Origin: Phoenicibacter sp963592435
Lineage (GTDB): Bacteria; Actinomycetota; Coriobacteriia; Coriobacteriales; Eggerthellaceae
Reading direction: 5' to 3'
DNA: 64,000 bases
NCBI GenBank assembly: GCA_963592435.1
Contig: CAVAWT010000001.1
Coordinates: 1-64,000 of the forward strand
In this document: in pieces, positions 25,178 through 33,693 of the stretch
Layout: every line of letters begins with the position of its first letter
Numbering within the stretch: position 1 is the first letter of the stretch
The notes under the pieces: generated by a model
Database searches by the model: none
Told to the model about the DNA's origin: nothing
What the model saw: the letters and a program-made list of their open reading frames with translations, nothing else
Program-made: the position numbers and the translations under genes

Positions 25178-26452
25178 TTGAATAAAACTGACGAACATAT
25201 TCTTGTTCATGGCAATCAAACGCTCGCTGGCAGCATCAGGGTTAGTGGTGCAAAAAATTCTGCCTTAAAACTGATGGCAGCAAGCGTGTTGGCAAGTGGA
25301 GTGACAACTCTTCACAACATTCCAAAAATTTCTGACATCGAAGTCATGAGTGAAGTTCTTCGTTTCTTAGGTTGCAAAGTCAAAAGAGTTGAGCACACTT
25401 TGACAATTGACGCACGAGACATCTACATCTGGCAAACACCCTATTCTCTTGTTTCAAAGATGCGTGCTTCAATTTCAATTCTTGGACCCTTGATCGGTCG
25501 TTTTGGCAAAGCAAAAGTTGCAATGCCTGGTGGATGTCAAATTGGAGCAAGAAAAATAGACATGCATTTGATTGGTCTTGCTCATCTCGGTGTCAAAATC
25601 GAAAACGATCATGGGCAGATTCTTGCGACAACTGATGAGAGTTTCAAAGGAGCCGATGTTGTTTTAGACTTTCCAAGTGTCGGTGCAACAGAAAACACAC
25701 TCATGGCAGCTGTCGTTGCAAAAGGAACAACAATCATAGAAAACGCAGCATGTGAGCCTGAAATCGTTGATTTGGCAAACATGCTAAATGAGATGGGTGC
25801 TCGCGTGAGTGGGGCTGGCACAAACGTAATAACAATCGAAGGTGTCTCAAGACAAGACCTTCACCCCTGTGAACACACTTGCATTGGTGACAGGATTGAA
25901 GCTGGAACTTTTCTCGCAGGTGGAGCACTCACGAAAGGCCCGCTTCGAGTTGAAGGAATAAACCCATCATCGCTTTCAGTCGCATTAATGAAACTTCGCT
26001 CTTTTGGTTGCGAAGTTGAGACAGAAAATGATGCAATAACAGTTAAAAGAACAGGAGAACTCGTTCCTTCGGACATCCAAACGCTCCCTTTTCCAGGATT
26101 TCCAACTGATCTGCAAGCTCAATTCATGCTTCTTGCCAATTATGCAAATGGAATCTCAATAATAACTGAAAATGTCTTTGAAAACAGATTTATGTTTGCT
26201 TCTGAGTTAATGAGGATGGGTGCCGACATAACAATCGACGACCAACACGCTGTCGTGCACGGACCTTCTCCTTTGTCAGGTGCTCCAGTGTCTGCAACTG
26301 ATCTTCGCGCTGGCGGAGCACTTGTTCTTGCAGGAATTATGGCGCAGGGCTACACAGAAGTTTTTAACATCGAACACATTGACAGAGGATATGAAGATTA
26401 CGTCGGAAAGCTTTCTTCCCTTGGAGCGAAAGTGGAAAGAGTGAGTCAGTAA
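25178..26452 (+). CDS. murA: UDP-N-acetylglucosamine 1-carboxyvinyltransferase
   Basis: MurA performs the first committed step of peptidoglycan precursor synthesis, adding enolpyruvate from PEP to UDP-GlcNAc. The 424-residue protein has VSGAKNSALKLMAAS near the N terminus. The catalytic Cys is retained in MPGGCQIGARKID, so it should be fosfomycin-sensitive. PGFPTDLQAQFM and DLRAGGALVLAG appear near the end. It starts at TTG 25178 after an AAGAGG ribosome site. Eight bases separate it from the downstream LCP gene. Confidence 0.96.
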   Translation: MNKTDEHILVHGNQTLAGSIRVSGAKNSALKLMAASVLASGVTTLHNIPKISDIEVMSEVLRFLGCKVKRVEHTLTIDARDIYIWQTPYSLVSKMRASISILGPLIGRFGKAKVAMPGGCQIGARKIDMHLIGLAHLGVKIENDHGQILATTDESFKGADVVLDFPSVGATENTLMAAVVAKGTTIIENAACEPEIVDLANMLNEMGARVSGAGTNVITIEGVSRQDLHPCEHTCIGDRIEAGTFLAGGALTKGPLRVEGINPSSLSVALMKLRSFGCEVETENDAITVKRTGELVPSDIQTLPFPGFPTDLQAQFMLLANYANGISIITENVFENRFMFASELMRMGADITIDDQHAVVHGPSPLSGAPVSATDLRAGGALVLAGIMAQGYTEVFNIEHIDRGYEDYVGKLSSLGAKVERVSQ

Positions 26453-26460
26453 AGTCAATT

Positions 26461-27765
26461 ATGCCAAACCAACCAAGACACGGGACATACTATCGAGAAT
26501 CCTATGCGATGAAGCGCTCAAAAAGGAATGCACGCAAGAAAAAAATTGTTATAGCTTTTGTTTGTGTTCTCATTTTGATTATCGCTATCTCTATCGGCTT
26601 TTTCGCCTATAACAAAATCGTAAATGACAAACTGTCATTTAACGGATCAAACGCGGCGCAAGCACTGACAAAAACGAGCGACGCCTCGGTTTCCTACACT
26701 TTAATAAAAGTTGATGCTGGAAAAGATGAATCTGTCAGCGCTTCTTATGACACAAAAGAGCGACGAGAACTCTATTTCATGATGAGAACAGATGTGACAA
26801 ATTCGACTCTATCGTTCATTTATTTCCCAACTGACTTGAAAGTCACTTTGAGTGATAAAAAAGTTCATCCTTTGTGGCAAGCAACAAACTATGGAGGAGA
26901 TGCTGAGCTGATTAGCGTTTTGAGTGATTATTGCGATGTTAAAATTAATCACTTCATTGAAGCACAAGGAGATGACCTTGCTAAACTCGTTGACAACATC
27001 GGTGGCATCACAGTTAACTTGGGAACTGAGCTTGACGATCCACATGCTGGGACGCAAACATTGCGCTCAGGAGATGTCACGCTAGACAGTCAATCAACAA
27101 AAACGTTGTTGCGAACGAGAAGCGTCCTTGGCTCAAACGACACAATTTCAAAAAACTTGACTTCTTTTGCTTCTTCATTGATGACGAAAATGACAACTTC
27201 TGGAGGTTTTGATCTTGCAAATGTCATCGATCAATTTGCTGAAGGTGCAGCTACAGATTTAAAGGCATCTGATTTCACAGACTTTGCATCAAAATTTTCT
27301 AACAAACAAGTCACGATAAATGACACATCAATTCCAGGAACTTCATCGAAATCGACTGACACATCAGAAACTGTTTTTTCTGCGCGTGCAAGTGAGACTT
27401 CACAGATTTTAGAAAAATTCAAGGCTGGAGAAGACCCTCGAGACACCAACAAGCTGACGAGCGACTTTGACAAGAGCCAAGTGCATGTTGAAGTGAGAAA
27501 TGGTGCTGGAATAACTGGAGCTGCAAGTGCTTGCAAAACTTTTCTGGAATCAAAAGGTTATGCGCTTGATGGTGCAGGAAACGTCAATGATGCGACAACA
27601 TATGAAGAGACTTTGATCGTCTATCTCGGCGATGAATATGAAAATGCTGCAAACGCAATCGTTAACGAGCTTGGATGTGGAAGAGTGGTTAATGGTGGCG
27701 ACTATTACACAAGCACTTCAAATATAATCGTCATAATCGGTCTTGATTGGTCAGCGACATCATAG
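26461..27765 (+). CDS. LytR-CpsA-Psr family protein with LytR_C domain
   Basis: This 434-residue single-pass protein has a basic N terminus, a membrane helix (about residues 28-50), an LCP-type domain (about 75-250) and a C-terminal LytR_C domain (about 340-434, starting VHVEVRNGAGITGAA). LCP enzymes attach secondary wall polymers to peptidoglycan using lipid-linked donors. Here the usual SIPRDT motif reads YFPTDL, so its phosphate-binding Arg is missing. The later Arg cluster is reduced to LLRTRS. It may be catalytically weak or a non-enzymatic relative. It follows murA closely, supporting a wall role. Confidence 0.75.
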   Translation: MPNQPRHGTYYRESYAMKRSKRNARKKKIVIAFVCVLILIIAISIGFFAYNKIVNDKLSFNGSNAAQALTKTSDASVSYTLIKVDAGKDESVSASYDTKERRELYFMMRTDVTNSTLSFIYFPTDLKVTLSDKKVHPLWQATNYGGDAELISVLSDYCDVKINHFIEAQGDDLAKLVDNIGGITVNLGTELDDPHAGTQTLRSGDVTLDSQSTKTLLRTRSVLGSNDTISKNLTSFASSLMTKMTTSGGFDLANVIDQFAEGAATDLKASDFTDFASKFSNKQVTINDTSIPGTSSKSTDTSETVFSARASETSQILEKFKAGEDPRDTNKLTSDFDKSQVHVEVRNGAGITGAASACKTFLESKGYALDGAGNVNDATTYEETLIVYLGDEYENAANAIVNELGCGRVVNGGDYYTSTSNIIVIIGLDWSATS

Positions 27766-27824
27766 TTTTTGTGCTAACATTAAAAGCGTTTTTAATCACC
27801 TCGTTTTAGTAGGAGGAAAATAAA

Positions 27825-28142
27825 ATGTTTGATAAAGAGCAAATTCAAGCTGCACTTGATGAAATTCGTCCAGCGTTGCAGGCTGACGGTGGAGATGTTG
27901 AGCTCGTTGACATCGCTGAAGATGGTGTTGTCACAGTTCAGCTTCAAGGAGCATGCCATGGCTGTCCGATGTCTCAGCTAACCCTTTCAAATGGTGTAGA
28001 GCGCATTTTAAGGGATCGTGTCAGCGACGACATCCGTGTCAAGAGTGCTGACATGCCTGAAGGTTTTGATCCCCAAGAGTTCTTTAATTCTTTTTATCAA
28101 TTTGACGAAGAAGAAGTTGAAGAGGAAAACAAATCTGAATAG
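27825..28142 (+). CDS. NifU C-terminal-domain iron-sulfur scaffold protein
   Basis: This 105-residue protein holds one NifU-type domain: DEIRPALQADGGDVELV leads to the cluster-binding pair GACHGCPMSQLTL. A Glu-rich tail follows (EEEVEEENKSE). Such proteins carry and deliver 4Fe-4S clusters, here perhaps for RimO, MiaB and PurF. AGGAGG is well placed before the ATG. Its stop codon overlaps an 18-bp palindrome, and lgt starts 27 bp later. Confidence 0.92.
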   Translation: MFDKEQIQAALDEIRPALQADGGDVELVDIAEDGVVTVQLQGACHGCPMSQLTLSNGVERILRDRVSDDIRVKSADMPEGFDPQEFFNSFYQFDEEEVEEENKSE

Positions 28143-28158
28143 TTAGCATATGCTAACT
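28141..28158. promoter_or_regulatory. 18-bp perfect palindrome between the NifU-type gene and lgt
   Basis: AGTTAGCATATGCTAACT is perfectly self-complementary and overlaps the stop codon of the preceding gene. As RNA it gives a 7-bp stem with an ATAT loop but no U-run. As DNA it has the form of an operator. No second copy was seen in the window. Confidence 0.6.
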
Positions 28159-28169
28159 TCTTCAATTAA

Positions 28170-29408
28170 ATGCTAAATGAAATCTATCAACACCTAGACC
28201 CAGTAGCTTTTGCTATTGGGCCTTTTTCTGTCAGGTGGTATGGTCTTGCCTACCTCGCAGGCTTCATTCTTGCTGGCATAATCATCTACAAAACTGCAAA
28301 ACGATGGAAAGTGAACTTGGATGTCGATTCTCTCTCAACAATAATAATTGCTGTTGTTGTTGGAATTTTGATCGGTGGCAGGTTGGGCTATTGCATTTTT
28401 TATGGAGATGGTTACTATTTTCAAAATCCACTTGAAATTTTGCACGTCAATAACGGAGGAATGAGCTTTCATGGAGCTCTTGTTCTGGGAAGCGTTGCAG
28501 GGATTCTTGCTTGCAGAAAGTTAAAGATGCCCATTTTAACTTTTGCAGACCTTGCGTGCGTCGGTGTTCCTCTTGGACTTTTTTTTGGAAGACTTGCAAA
28601 CTTTGTCAACGGTGAGCTTTGGGGAGCACCAACTGACCTCCCGATAGGTGTTGTTTTTGGAGGAAGTGCTGGTGGAATTGCTAGGCACCCAACGCAACTC
28701 TACGAAGCTTTTTTAGAAGGCATAGTAATTTTTATTGTCATGTTTTTTCTGTCAAGAAAAACTCCACCTAGGCATCAAGGAACATTTTCTGGACTGTTTC
28801 TCGTTTTATATGGAGCATTTCGAATAGCAGTTGAGTTTGTTAGAGAACCCGATGTTCAAGTTGGTTATCTTTATGGTGGCTGGCTCACAATGGGAATGGT
28901 GTTGAGTGTTCCTTTGATAATTGTTGGAGTCGCTCTTCTCTTTTATGCCAAATTAAAAAAACGAGAGCAATGTGGAATTAAAAGTCAAGTAGAATTATAT
29001 GAACCGATTAAAAAAGGAGTCAAAATGTTGAAATTTTATAAATGTAATCATTGTGGTAACGTTGTTTTGAAGCTTGTTGATGGCAAAGCTCCAATGACGT
29101 GTTGCGGGGAAGTCATGGAGGAGATGGAGCCAAACACAAGTGGCGCTGCTCCTGAGAAGCACATGCCAGTCGTTAACAAATTTGATGACAGAGTCGAAGT
29201 TGAAGTCAGCGAGGTTGAACACCCAATGACTGAAGAGCATATGATCGATTTCATTGTCATTGACAAAGGTTGTGGCACCTACATAAAGCCACTTGATCCT
29301 GGCAAGCCAGCTCAAGCGAAGTTTTACACAAAGCATCCAGGTGCAGTTAGGGCAGTTTATGAATATTGCAACCTTCATGGTCTTTGGAAGAAAGACATGC
29401 AAGAATAA
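28170..29408 (+). CDS. lgt: Prolipoprotein diacylglyceryl transferase fused in frame to desulfoferrodoxin
   Basis: Residues 1 to about 268 are Lgt, the membrane enzyme that lipidates the Cys of prolipoproteins: FSVRWYGLAYLAG, GGRLGYCIFY, GMSFHGAL, GRLANFVNGELWG and RHPTQLYEA are all present, with about seven membrane helices. No stop codon follows. The frame runs through a short linker (CGIKSQVELYEPIKKGVK) into a complete desulfoferrodoxin. An internal ATG at 29025 has its own ribosome site, so the cell may make a fusion, a free second protein, or both. A lost stop codon or a sequencing error in the linker is the alternative. Confidence 0.88.
   Translation: MLNEIYQHLDPVAFAIGPFSVRWYGLAYLAGFILAGIIIYKTAKRWKVNLDVDSLSTIIIAVVVGILIGGRLGYCIFYGDGYYFQNPLEILHVNNGGMSFHGALVLGSVAGILACRKLKMPILTFADLACVGVPLGLFFGRLANFVNGELWGAPTDLPIGVVFGGSAGGIARHPTQLYEAFLEGIVIFIVMFFLSRKTPPRHQGTFSGLFLVLYGAFRIAVEFVREPDVQVGYLYGGWLTMGMVLSVPLIIVGVALLFYAKLKKREQCGIKSQVELYEPIKKGVKMLKFYKCNHCGNVVLKLVDGKAPMTCCGEVMEEMEPNTSGAAPEKHMPVVNKFDDRVEVEVSEVEHPMTEEHMIDFIVIDKGCGTYIKPLDPGKPAQAKFYTKHPGAVRAVYEYCNLHGLWKKDMQE
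29025..29408 (+). CDS. dfx: Desulfoferrodoxin (superoxide reductase), internal start within the lgt frame
   Basis: This 127-residue segment matches full-length desulfoferrodoxin. The desulforedoxin-type rubredoxin-like site is CNHCGN...CCGEVM. The superoxide reductase centre has His in EKHMPVV and EHPMTEEH, and the Cys/His pair in YEYCNLHGLW. It reduces superoxide without making oxygen, typical of anaerobes. AAGGAG at 29014-29019 lies five bases before the ATG at 29025, strongly suggesting independent initiation although the upstream lgt frame is open into it. Confidence 0.88.
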   Translation: MLKFYKCNHCGNVVLKLVDGKAPMTCCGEVMEEMEPNTSGAAPEKHMPVVNKFDDRVEVEVSEVEHPMTEEHMIDFIVIDKGCGTYIKPLDPGKPAQAKFYTKHPGAVRAVYEYCNLHGLWKKDMQE

Positions 29409-29450
29409 AGAGATTAACTCAACTCTTTTAACAATCAATTAACTTTATTT

Positions 29451-29487
29451 AAGCCTCTTTGGTCGATATACTTAAAGGGGCTTATTT
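29451..29487 (+). terminator. lgt-dfx terminator
   Basis: AAGCCTCTTT (29451-29460) pairs with AAAGGGGCTT (29474-29483) with one mismatch, followed by ATTT. Confidence 0.65.
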
Positions 29488-29525
29488 GTTTATAAATTTT
29501 TAAATGTTAGATTAAAGGATTAACA

Positions 29526-30365
29526 ATGAAAGAAATCGGATATTACAACGGTGAAATCGGAAATTTGAGTGAAATGAAAGTTCCGATGGGGGACAGAGCA
29601 CTTTATTTTGCAGATGGCTGCTATGATGCAACGATGGTTAAAAATGGCAAGGTGCACAATTGGCAAGCTCATGTCGATCGATTTTTCAATTCGGCTCGCC
29701 TATTGCGAATTGATCTTCCTTACACAAAGGATGAATTAAAGGCAGAATTTGACAAATTGATTGAGAAATTCGATGACGATGAAGGATTTCTTTATTGGCA
29801 AGCGAGCAGAGGGACAGCTCCAAGAAACCACGCGTTTCCTGAAGGTGTGAAACCGAATCTGATGATAACTCTAACTCCTCACGGGACAACGCCAACAACG
29901 AACGAGTTCAAAGCTATAACAGTTGAAGACAAGCGTTTTACATATTGCAACATAAAAACTTTGAACCTTTTGCCAAACTGCCTTGTCACTCAACGTGGCA
30001 AGGAGGCAGGGGCTAATGAAATAATTTTCGTTAGAGATGGCTATGTCACTGAGATGGCACATTCAAACGTTTCATTTTTGGTCGATGGTGTTTTTGTTCA
30101 TCATCCATTTGATGACAAAATTTTGCCTGGAATTTCACTTAAAAACATGATTGCTGCTTGTAAGAAGATGGGGATTCCAGTTGAGGCTCGCGCTCTAACA
30201 CAAGTTGAAGCAATGAATGCTGATGAACTCATCGCATCAAGTTCTTCAACTTTCTGTTGCAGGATCAACACTGTCGACAACATCCCAGTTGGTGGCAAAG
30301 ATTTGGAACTTTTCAAAAAAATCCAAACTTCAGTTTATGAGGAATATGAACAAGACACAATCTAG
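29526..30365 (+). CDS. dat: D-amino-acid aminotransferase (class IV PLP enzyme)
   Basis: This 279-residue fold-type IV aminotransferase has PMGDRALYFADG at the N terminus and the DAAT-like segment RGTAPRNHAFP. The PLP Lys lies in NIKTLNLL (about residue 143), with ANEIIFVRDGYVTEMAHSN and GISLKNMI beyond it. D-alanine aminotransferases interconvert D-Ala and D-Glu, supplying wall precursors. Branched-chain or aminodeoxychorismate lyase activity is less likely given the RxHxFP-like motif. It is monocistronic between two terminator-like stretches. Confidence 0.87.
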   Translation: MKEIGYYNGEIGNLSEMKVPMGDRALYFADGCYDATMVKNGKVHNWQAHVDRFFNSARLLRIDLPYTKDELKAEFDKLIEKFDDDEGFLYWQASRGTAPRNHAFPEGVKPNLMITLTPHGTTPTTNEFKAITVEDKRFTYCNIKTLNLLPNCLVTQRGKEAGANEIIFVRDGYVTEMAHSNVSFLVDGVFVHHPFDDKILPGISLKNMIAACKKMGIPVEARALTQVEAMNADELIASSSSTFCCRINTVDNIPVGGKDLELFKKIQTSVYEEYEQDTI

Positions 30366-30390
30366 GTTTTGTTATCATTAATATATACGT

Positions 30391-30410
30391 TTAATTAATT
30401 AATTAATTAA
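30391..30410 (+). repeat. (TTAA)5 tetranucleotide repeat beside a ribosome site
   Basis: Five perfect TTAA units end in the first two bases of the AAGGAG ribosome site (30409-30414) of the antiporter gene. Length changes would alter the spacing between promoter and ribosome site without touching the coding frame. Confidence 0.85.
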
Positions 30411-30426
30411 GGAGTTTATTTAGACT

Positions 30427-32460
30427 TTGGAAGCAATGAGCTTGACACTTTTTCTTGTTTTGTCCGTCTTGCTCTCTGCTGTAATCGACAAATTCATTAA
30501 TCACGTTACTTTGCCCTTGGTTCAAATTGCCATGGGCATTTTTATTGCTCTTTTTGCAAAAAATGGAATCAAGGTTGAGCTCGACCCTGACTTGTTTATG
30601 ATTCTGTTCATAGCTCCTCTTCTCTACATTGAAGCAAAACACGCTGACAAAATGTCTCTATGGAAAAACTTAACTCAGATTTTGTGGCTTGCGATTGGGC
30701 TTGTTGTTTTGACTTCCATAACAATTGGTGTCACACTTCACTTCATCGCTCCTGCCGTTTCAATTTGGGCAGCCCTCGCCCTTGGAGCTGCTCTTGGACC
30801 GACAGACGCAGTCGCTGTGACGTCAGTATCAAAAACAACAAACATACCAGAAAAAGTCTTTTCAGTTTTAAAAGGCGAGCTCCTTTTAAATGATGCCTCG
30901 GGCATCGTTATGTTCCAAGTCGCTCTCGCAGCGGTCACTGTTGGCACAATCAATCCTATCAATGTTGGAGTCAATTTTCTAATTGAATTTTTTGGTGGGC
31001 TAGGGGTTGGTCTAGCAATTGGAGTTGCTTCTAAGTTTTTCTTGAAAATGATGTGGGAAAAGGGTCTTGACTCAACTGTATTTCATGTTCTTTTTGAGAT
31101 TTGCACGCCCTTTTTGGTATATCTGCTTTCCAGTTCAATACACGTTTCTGGAATCATAGCAGTTGTCGCTGCAGGTCTTGTTGATCCAATTCAAAATTCG
31201 CCTGTTAGCCCAGCAACATCGCGCATGAACATTGTTTCAGAAAGTGTGTGGGACGTTTTTTCTTTTGTTTTGAATGGCATCGTTTTTGTTTTGCTCGGAA
31301 CACAAATTCCAACTGCAATGTTTTACGCGTGGGACGATGCAAGCATTTCGAATGAAGTGTTATTGTTGTGCATTTTGTGCGTAACTTTTATCTTGCTTCT
31401 AACGCGTTTCGCTTGGTGCTACCTGGCAGTTAAGAGAAGAAAAGAAGACTTTTTTGATGATTCGATTTCGCTAACCAGACAGGCTCTTATTATGACTTTA
31501 TGCGGAGCGAAAGGAACGATTACTCTATCAATTTTGTTCACTTTGCCATTTGTGTTGTCGACGGGAGAGATTTTTAAAGCTCGTGACATGATAATTTTTA
31601 TAGGTTGCGGTGTTATCGTGATAACATTGCTTCTTGCAACTTTCCTTCTTCCAATTTTGGCACCTAAGGAGAAAATTAGTGAGACTCAAGAAGAAGAGAG
31701 AGAAAACTTCTATCTTTGCCTTCAAATCGTTTTGAGAGAGGTCATCTATCAGTTAACAGCTTCTGAGAATGACTTAAACAGGCGAGCTACAAGGCAAGTC
31801 ATCGATGACTATCAAAAGCGACTCGATAAAGCAAAAGAATTCACTGACGATGACGATGAAGGAACTGTTGAACTCAGAATTAAAGTTGCAACGTGGGAAC
31901 AGCAAAAAGTTGAAGAAATGGTTGAGGCGGGAGAAGTCAGTGAGGATGTTGCTGATAAATATATCGATATGCTCAGTCGCATAAAGAAAATTTTGAGGCA
32001 TGGTTCAAAGTTTATTACGAGTGATGAAACTTACGCAAGAAGCAGGTCTGTTGCGAGAAGATGGAGGCGTCGAGCATTGCGTTTGATGCATCAAAAAACT
32101 CAAGACGAAAATTCATCTGAGATGAGGGACTTAAGGGTGAAGGTTGAGCGCTATGCAATCGATAGGCTAAAAGATGAGATGGCAGAAGTGGGAGACACTC
32201 AAGGAATAACAACAGAGCATGCAGCTCACCTGATCGTTGAATACGAGAGAAACTTAGCAGCAATAACACAATCTGTTCCAACTGTGACAACTGCAATTCG
32301 GGCAGTGGACGCAGTTGATGACGTGCGTGCCTTTGCTTACCGCGTTGAGCTAAACAAAATTGATGAGCTTCAAGAGGCTGGCAAGTTGTCGCGACAATCT
32401 GCTCGAAAAATGCGCGACAACGTTGCTTTGATGGAGCTTGAACTTCAAGGTGCGATTTAA
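30427..32460 (+). CDS. CPA1-family Na+(K+)/H+ antiporter
   Basis: This 677-residue protein has about twelve membrane helices in residues 1-410 with the CPA1 ion-site motifs GPTDAVAV and LLNDASGIV. A cytoplasmic C-terminal tail of about 260 residues is rich in charged helices and probably regulatory. NhaP/YjcE-like transporters exchange Na+ or K+ for protons at the plasma membrane. The start is TTG 30427, 12 bases after AAGGAG; an ATG at 30436 is further away. Its stop overlaps that of the convergent trpS by four bases. Confidence 0.88.
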   Translation: MEAMSLTLFLVLSVLLSAVIDKFINHVTLPLVQIAMGIFIALFAKNGIKVELDPDLFMILFIAPLLYIEAKHADKMSLWKNLTQILWLAIGLVVLTSITIGVTLHFIAPAVSIWAALALGAALGPTDAVAVTSVSKTTNIPEKVFSVLKGELLLNDASGIVMFQVALAAVTVGTINPINVGVNFLIEFFGGLGVGLAIGVASKFFLKMMWEKGLDSTVFHVLFEICTPFLVYLLSSSIHVSGIIAVVAAGLVDPIQNSPVSPATSRMNIVSESVWDVFSFVLNGIVFVLLGTQIPTAMFYAWDDASISNEVLLLCILCVTFILLLTRFAWCYLAVKRRKEDFFDDSISLTRQALIMTLCGAKGTITLSILFTLPFVLSTGEIFKARDMIIFIGCGVIVITLLLATFLLPILAPKEKISETQEEERENFYLCLQIVLREVIYQLTASENDLNRRATRQVIDDYQKRLDKAKEFTDDDDEGTVELRIKVATWEQQKVEEMVEAGEVSEDVADKYIDMLSRIKKILRHGSKFITSDETYARSRSVARRWRRRALRLMHQKTQDENSSEMRDLRVKVERYAIDRLKDEMAEVGDTQGITTEHAAHLIVEYERNLAAITQSVPTVTTAIRAVDAVDDVRAFAYRVELNKIDELQEAGKLSRQSARKMRDNVALMELELQGAI

Positions 32461-33509
32461 TAAATCATCCCCATCGCTTGCTTGACTTTTTTAAGCGTCT
32501 CTTCTGCGATTTTGTTAGCTTTTTTGTTTCCTTCCATGAGTATCTCATGGATATCTTCATCTTTCCCTTCCATTTCGTGACGTTTTTCCCTAACTGGGGC
32601 AAGGTAGGAATTGACGGCTTCGGTGACGTAGGCTTTGAGAGCCCCACACCCTGAATCTCCAATTTCTTCAGCAATATCAGTTTCACTTCTTCCCGTACAA
32701 AGGGCAGCTGTTGTGAGGAGTGCTGAGACTCCAGGTCGATTTTCTGGATCAAACGTTATGTGTCTGTCAGAGTCAGTTTTGGCCTTCTTTATCAATTTAG
32801 CAGTTTCTTCTTCAGTGTTTGAAAGTGCAATTGAGTTTCCATAACTCTTAGACATCTTTCTTCCATCGAGCCCTGGCAATTCAACTGTGTTTGTCAAAAG
32901 TGCAACAGGCTCAGTGAAAACTTTTCCATAACGTTCGTTGAATCTTCGAGCTATGAGCCGTGTTTGTTCTATGTGGGGGAGCTGGTCTTTTCCGACAGGA
33001 ACAATGTTAGCGTTGCAAAACAAAATGTCGCAAGCTTGGTGCACTGGATATGTCAAAAGAAGCCCTGATAAGGTGTGCCCACTTGCTTCTTGTTCAGCCT
33101 TTACTGTCGGATTTCTCAAAAGTTCAGCTTCTGAAACAAGCGATAAGAAAGGAAGCATTAGTTGATTTTGCGCTGGCACTGCAGAGTGAGTGTATATAAT
33201 AGTTTTTTCAGGGTCGATCCCACAAGCGATGTAGTCAATAACCATGTTTTTAACATTGTCGGCAATGTTTTGAGTTGTGTCACGATCAGTAATAACTTGA
33301 TAATCGGCGATCAAAACGTTTGTTTTAACACCCATATTTTGCAAATTAACTCGTTCAATGATTGTTCCAAAATAGTGACCCAGATGCAGGCGCCCTGTTG
33401 GTCTATCTCCAGTTAAAATCGTGTATTTTTCTGGATGCTGCTCAACATCAGCGCGAGTTTTGTCGCTAATTTCTTTTTGTTTTAAAAAAGTGTTTGACTC
33501 TTTTGACAT
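32457..33509 (-). CDS. trpS: Tryptophanyl-tRNA synthetase
   Basis: This class I synthetase of 350 residues charges tRNA-Trp. The HIGH-like motif is GRLHLGHYFG and the KMSKS loop is GRKMSKSYGN; PVGKDQLPHIEQTR is the conserved Trp-site block. It resembles the bacterial TrpRS subgroup with a slightly long N terminus (about 30 residues before TGDRPTG). No T-box leader is visible in the 180 bp upstream. It is divergent from the amino acid ABC operon and convergent with the antiporter. Confidence 0.95.
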   Translation of the reverse strand: MSKESNTFLKQKEISDKTRADVEQHPEKYTILTGDRPTGRLHLGHYFGTIIERVNLQNMGVKTNVLIADYQVITDRDTTQNIADNVKNMVIDYIACGIDPEKTIIYTHSAVPAQNQLMLPFLSLVSEAELLRNPTVKAEQEASGHTLSGLLLTYPVHQACDILFCNANIVPVGKDQLPHIEQTRLIARRFNERYGKVFTEPVALLTNTVELPGLDGRKMSKSYGNSIALSNTEEETAKLIKKAKTDSDRHITFDPENRPGVSALLTTAALCTGRSETDIAEEIGDSGCGALKAYVTEAVNSYLAPVREKRHEMEGKDEDIHEILMEGNKKANKIAEETLKKVKQAMGMIY

Positions 33510-33592
33510 CTGTTAACTCTCCTTTGAAAGCTTTAGTTTTGAACTTTTAATTATATTAACACTCATCGTCTTTACTGGTGTTATTAACACAT

Positions 33593-33620
33593 TTGAAATT
33601 TTTAAAATTTTCTCTACACT
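33593..33620 (+). promoter_or_regulatory. Putative promoter of the amino acid ABC operon
   Basis: TTGAAA (33593-33598), a 16-bp spacer and TACACT (33615-33620). The -10 lies inside a dyad at 33614-33654. Confidence 0.45.
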
Positions 33621-33654
33621 TTAGCACTCTACTGTGATAAAGTATTTAGTGTAG
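33614..33654. promoter_or_regulatory. 41-bp dyad overlapping the ABC operon promoter
   Basis: The outer arms CTACACT (33614-33620) and AGTGTAG (33648-33654) and the inner arms ACTTTA (33618-33623) and TAAAGT (33638-33643) share one approximate axis. Placement across the -10 and transcription start fits a repressor operator. I cannot name the regulator. Confidence 0.45.
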
Positions 33655-33693
33655 TTTATTTGTTTTATTGGAATAAAAAAGGAGATAGTAAAA

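Noticed and set aside
27779..27796. A terminator after the LCP-family gene
   Set aside because: ATTAAAA/TTTTAAT is an all-A+T stem with no clear U-run; too weak to list as a terminator.
33510..33693. A T-box leader for trpS
   Set aside because: No T-box core (TGGNACCGCG) or antiterminator is visible on the minus strand.
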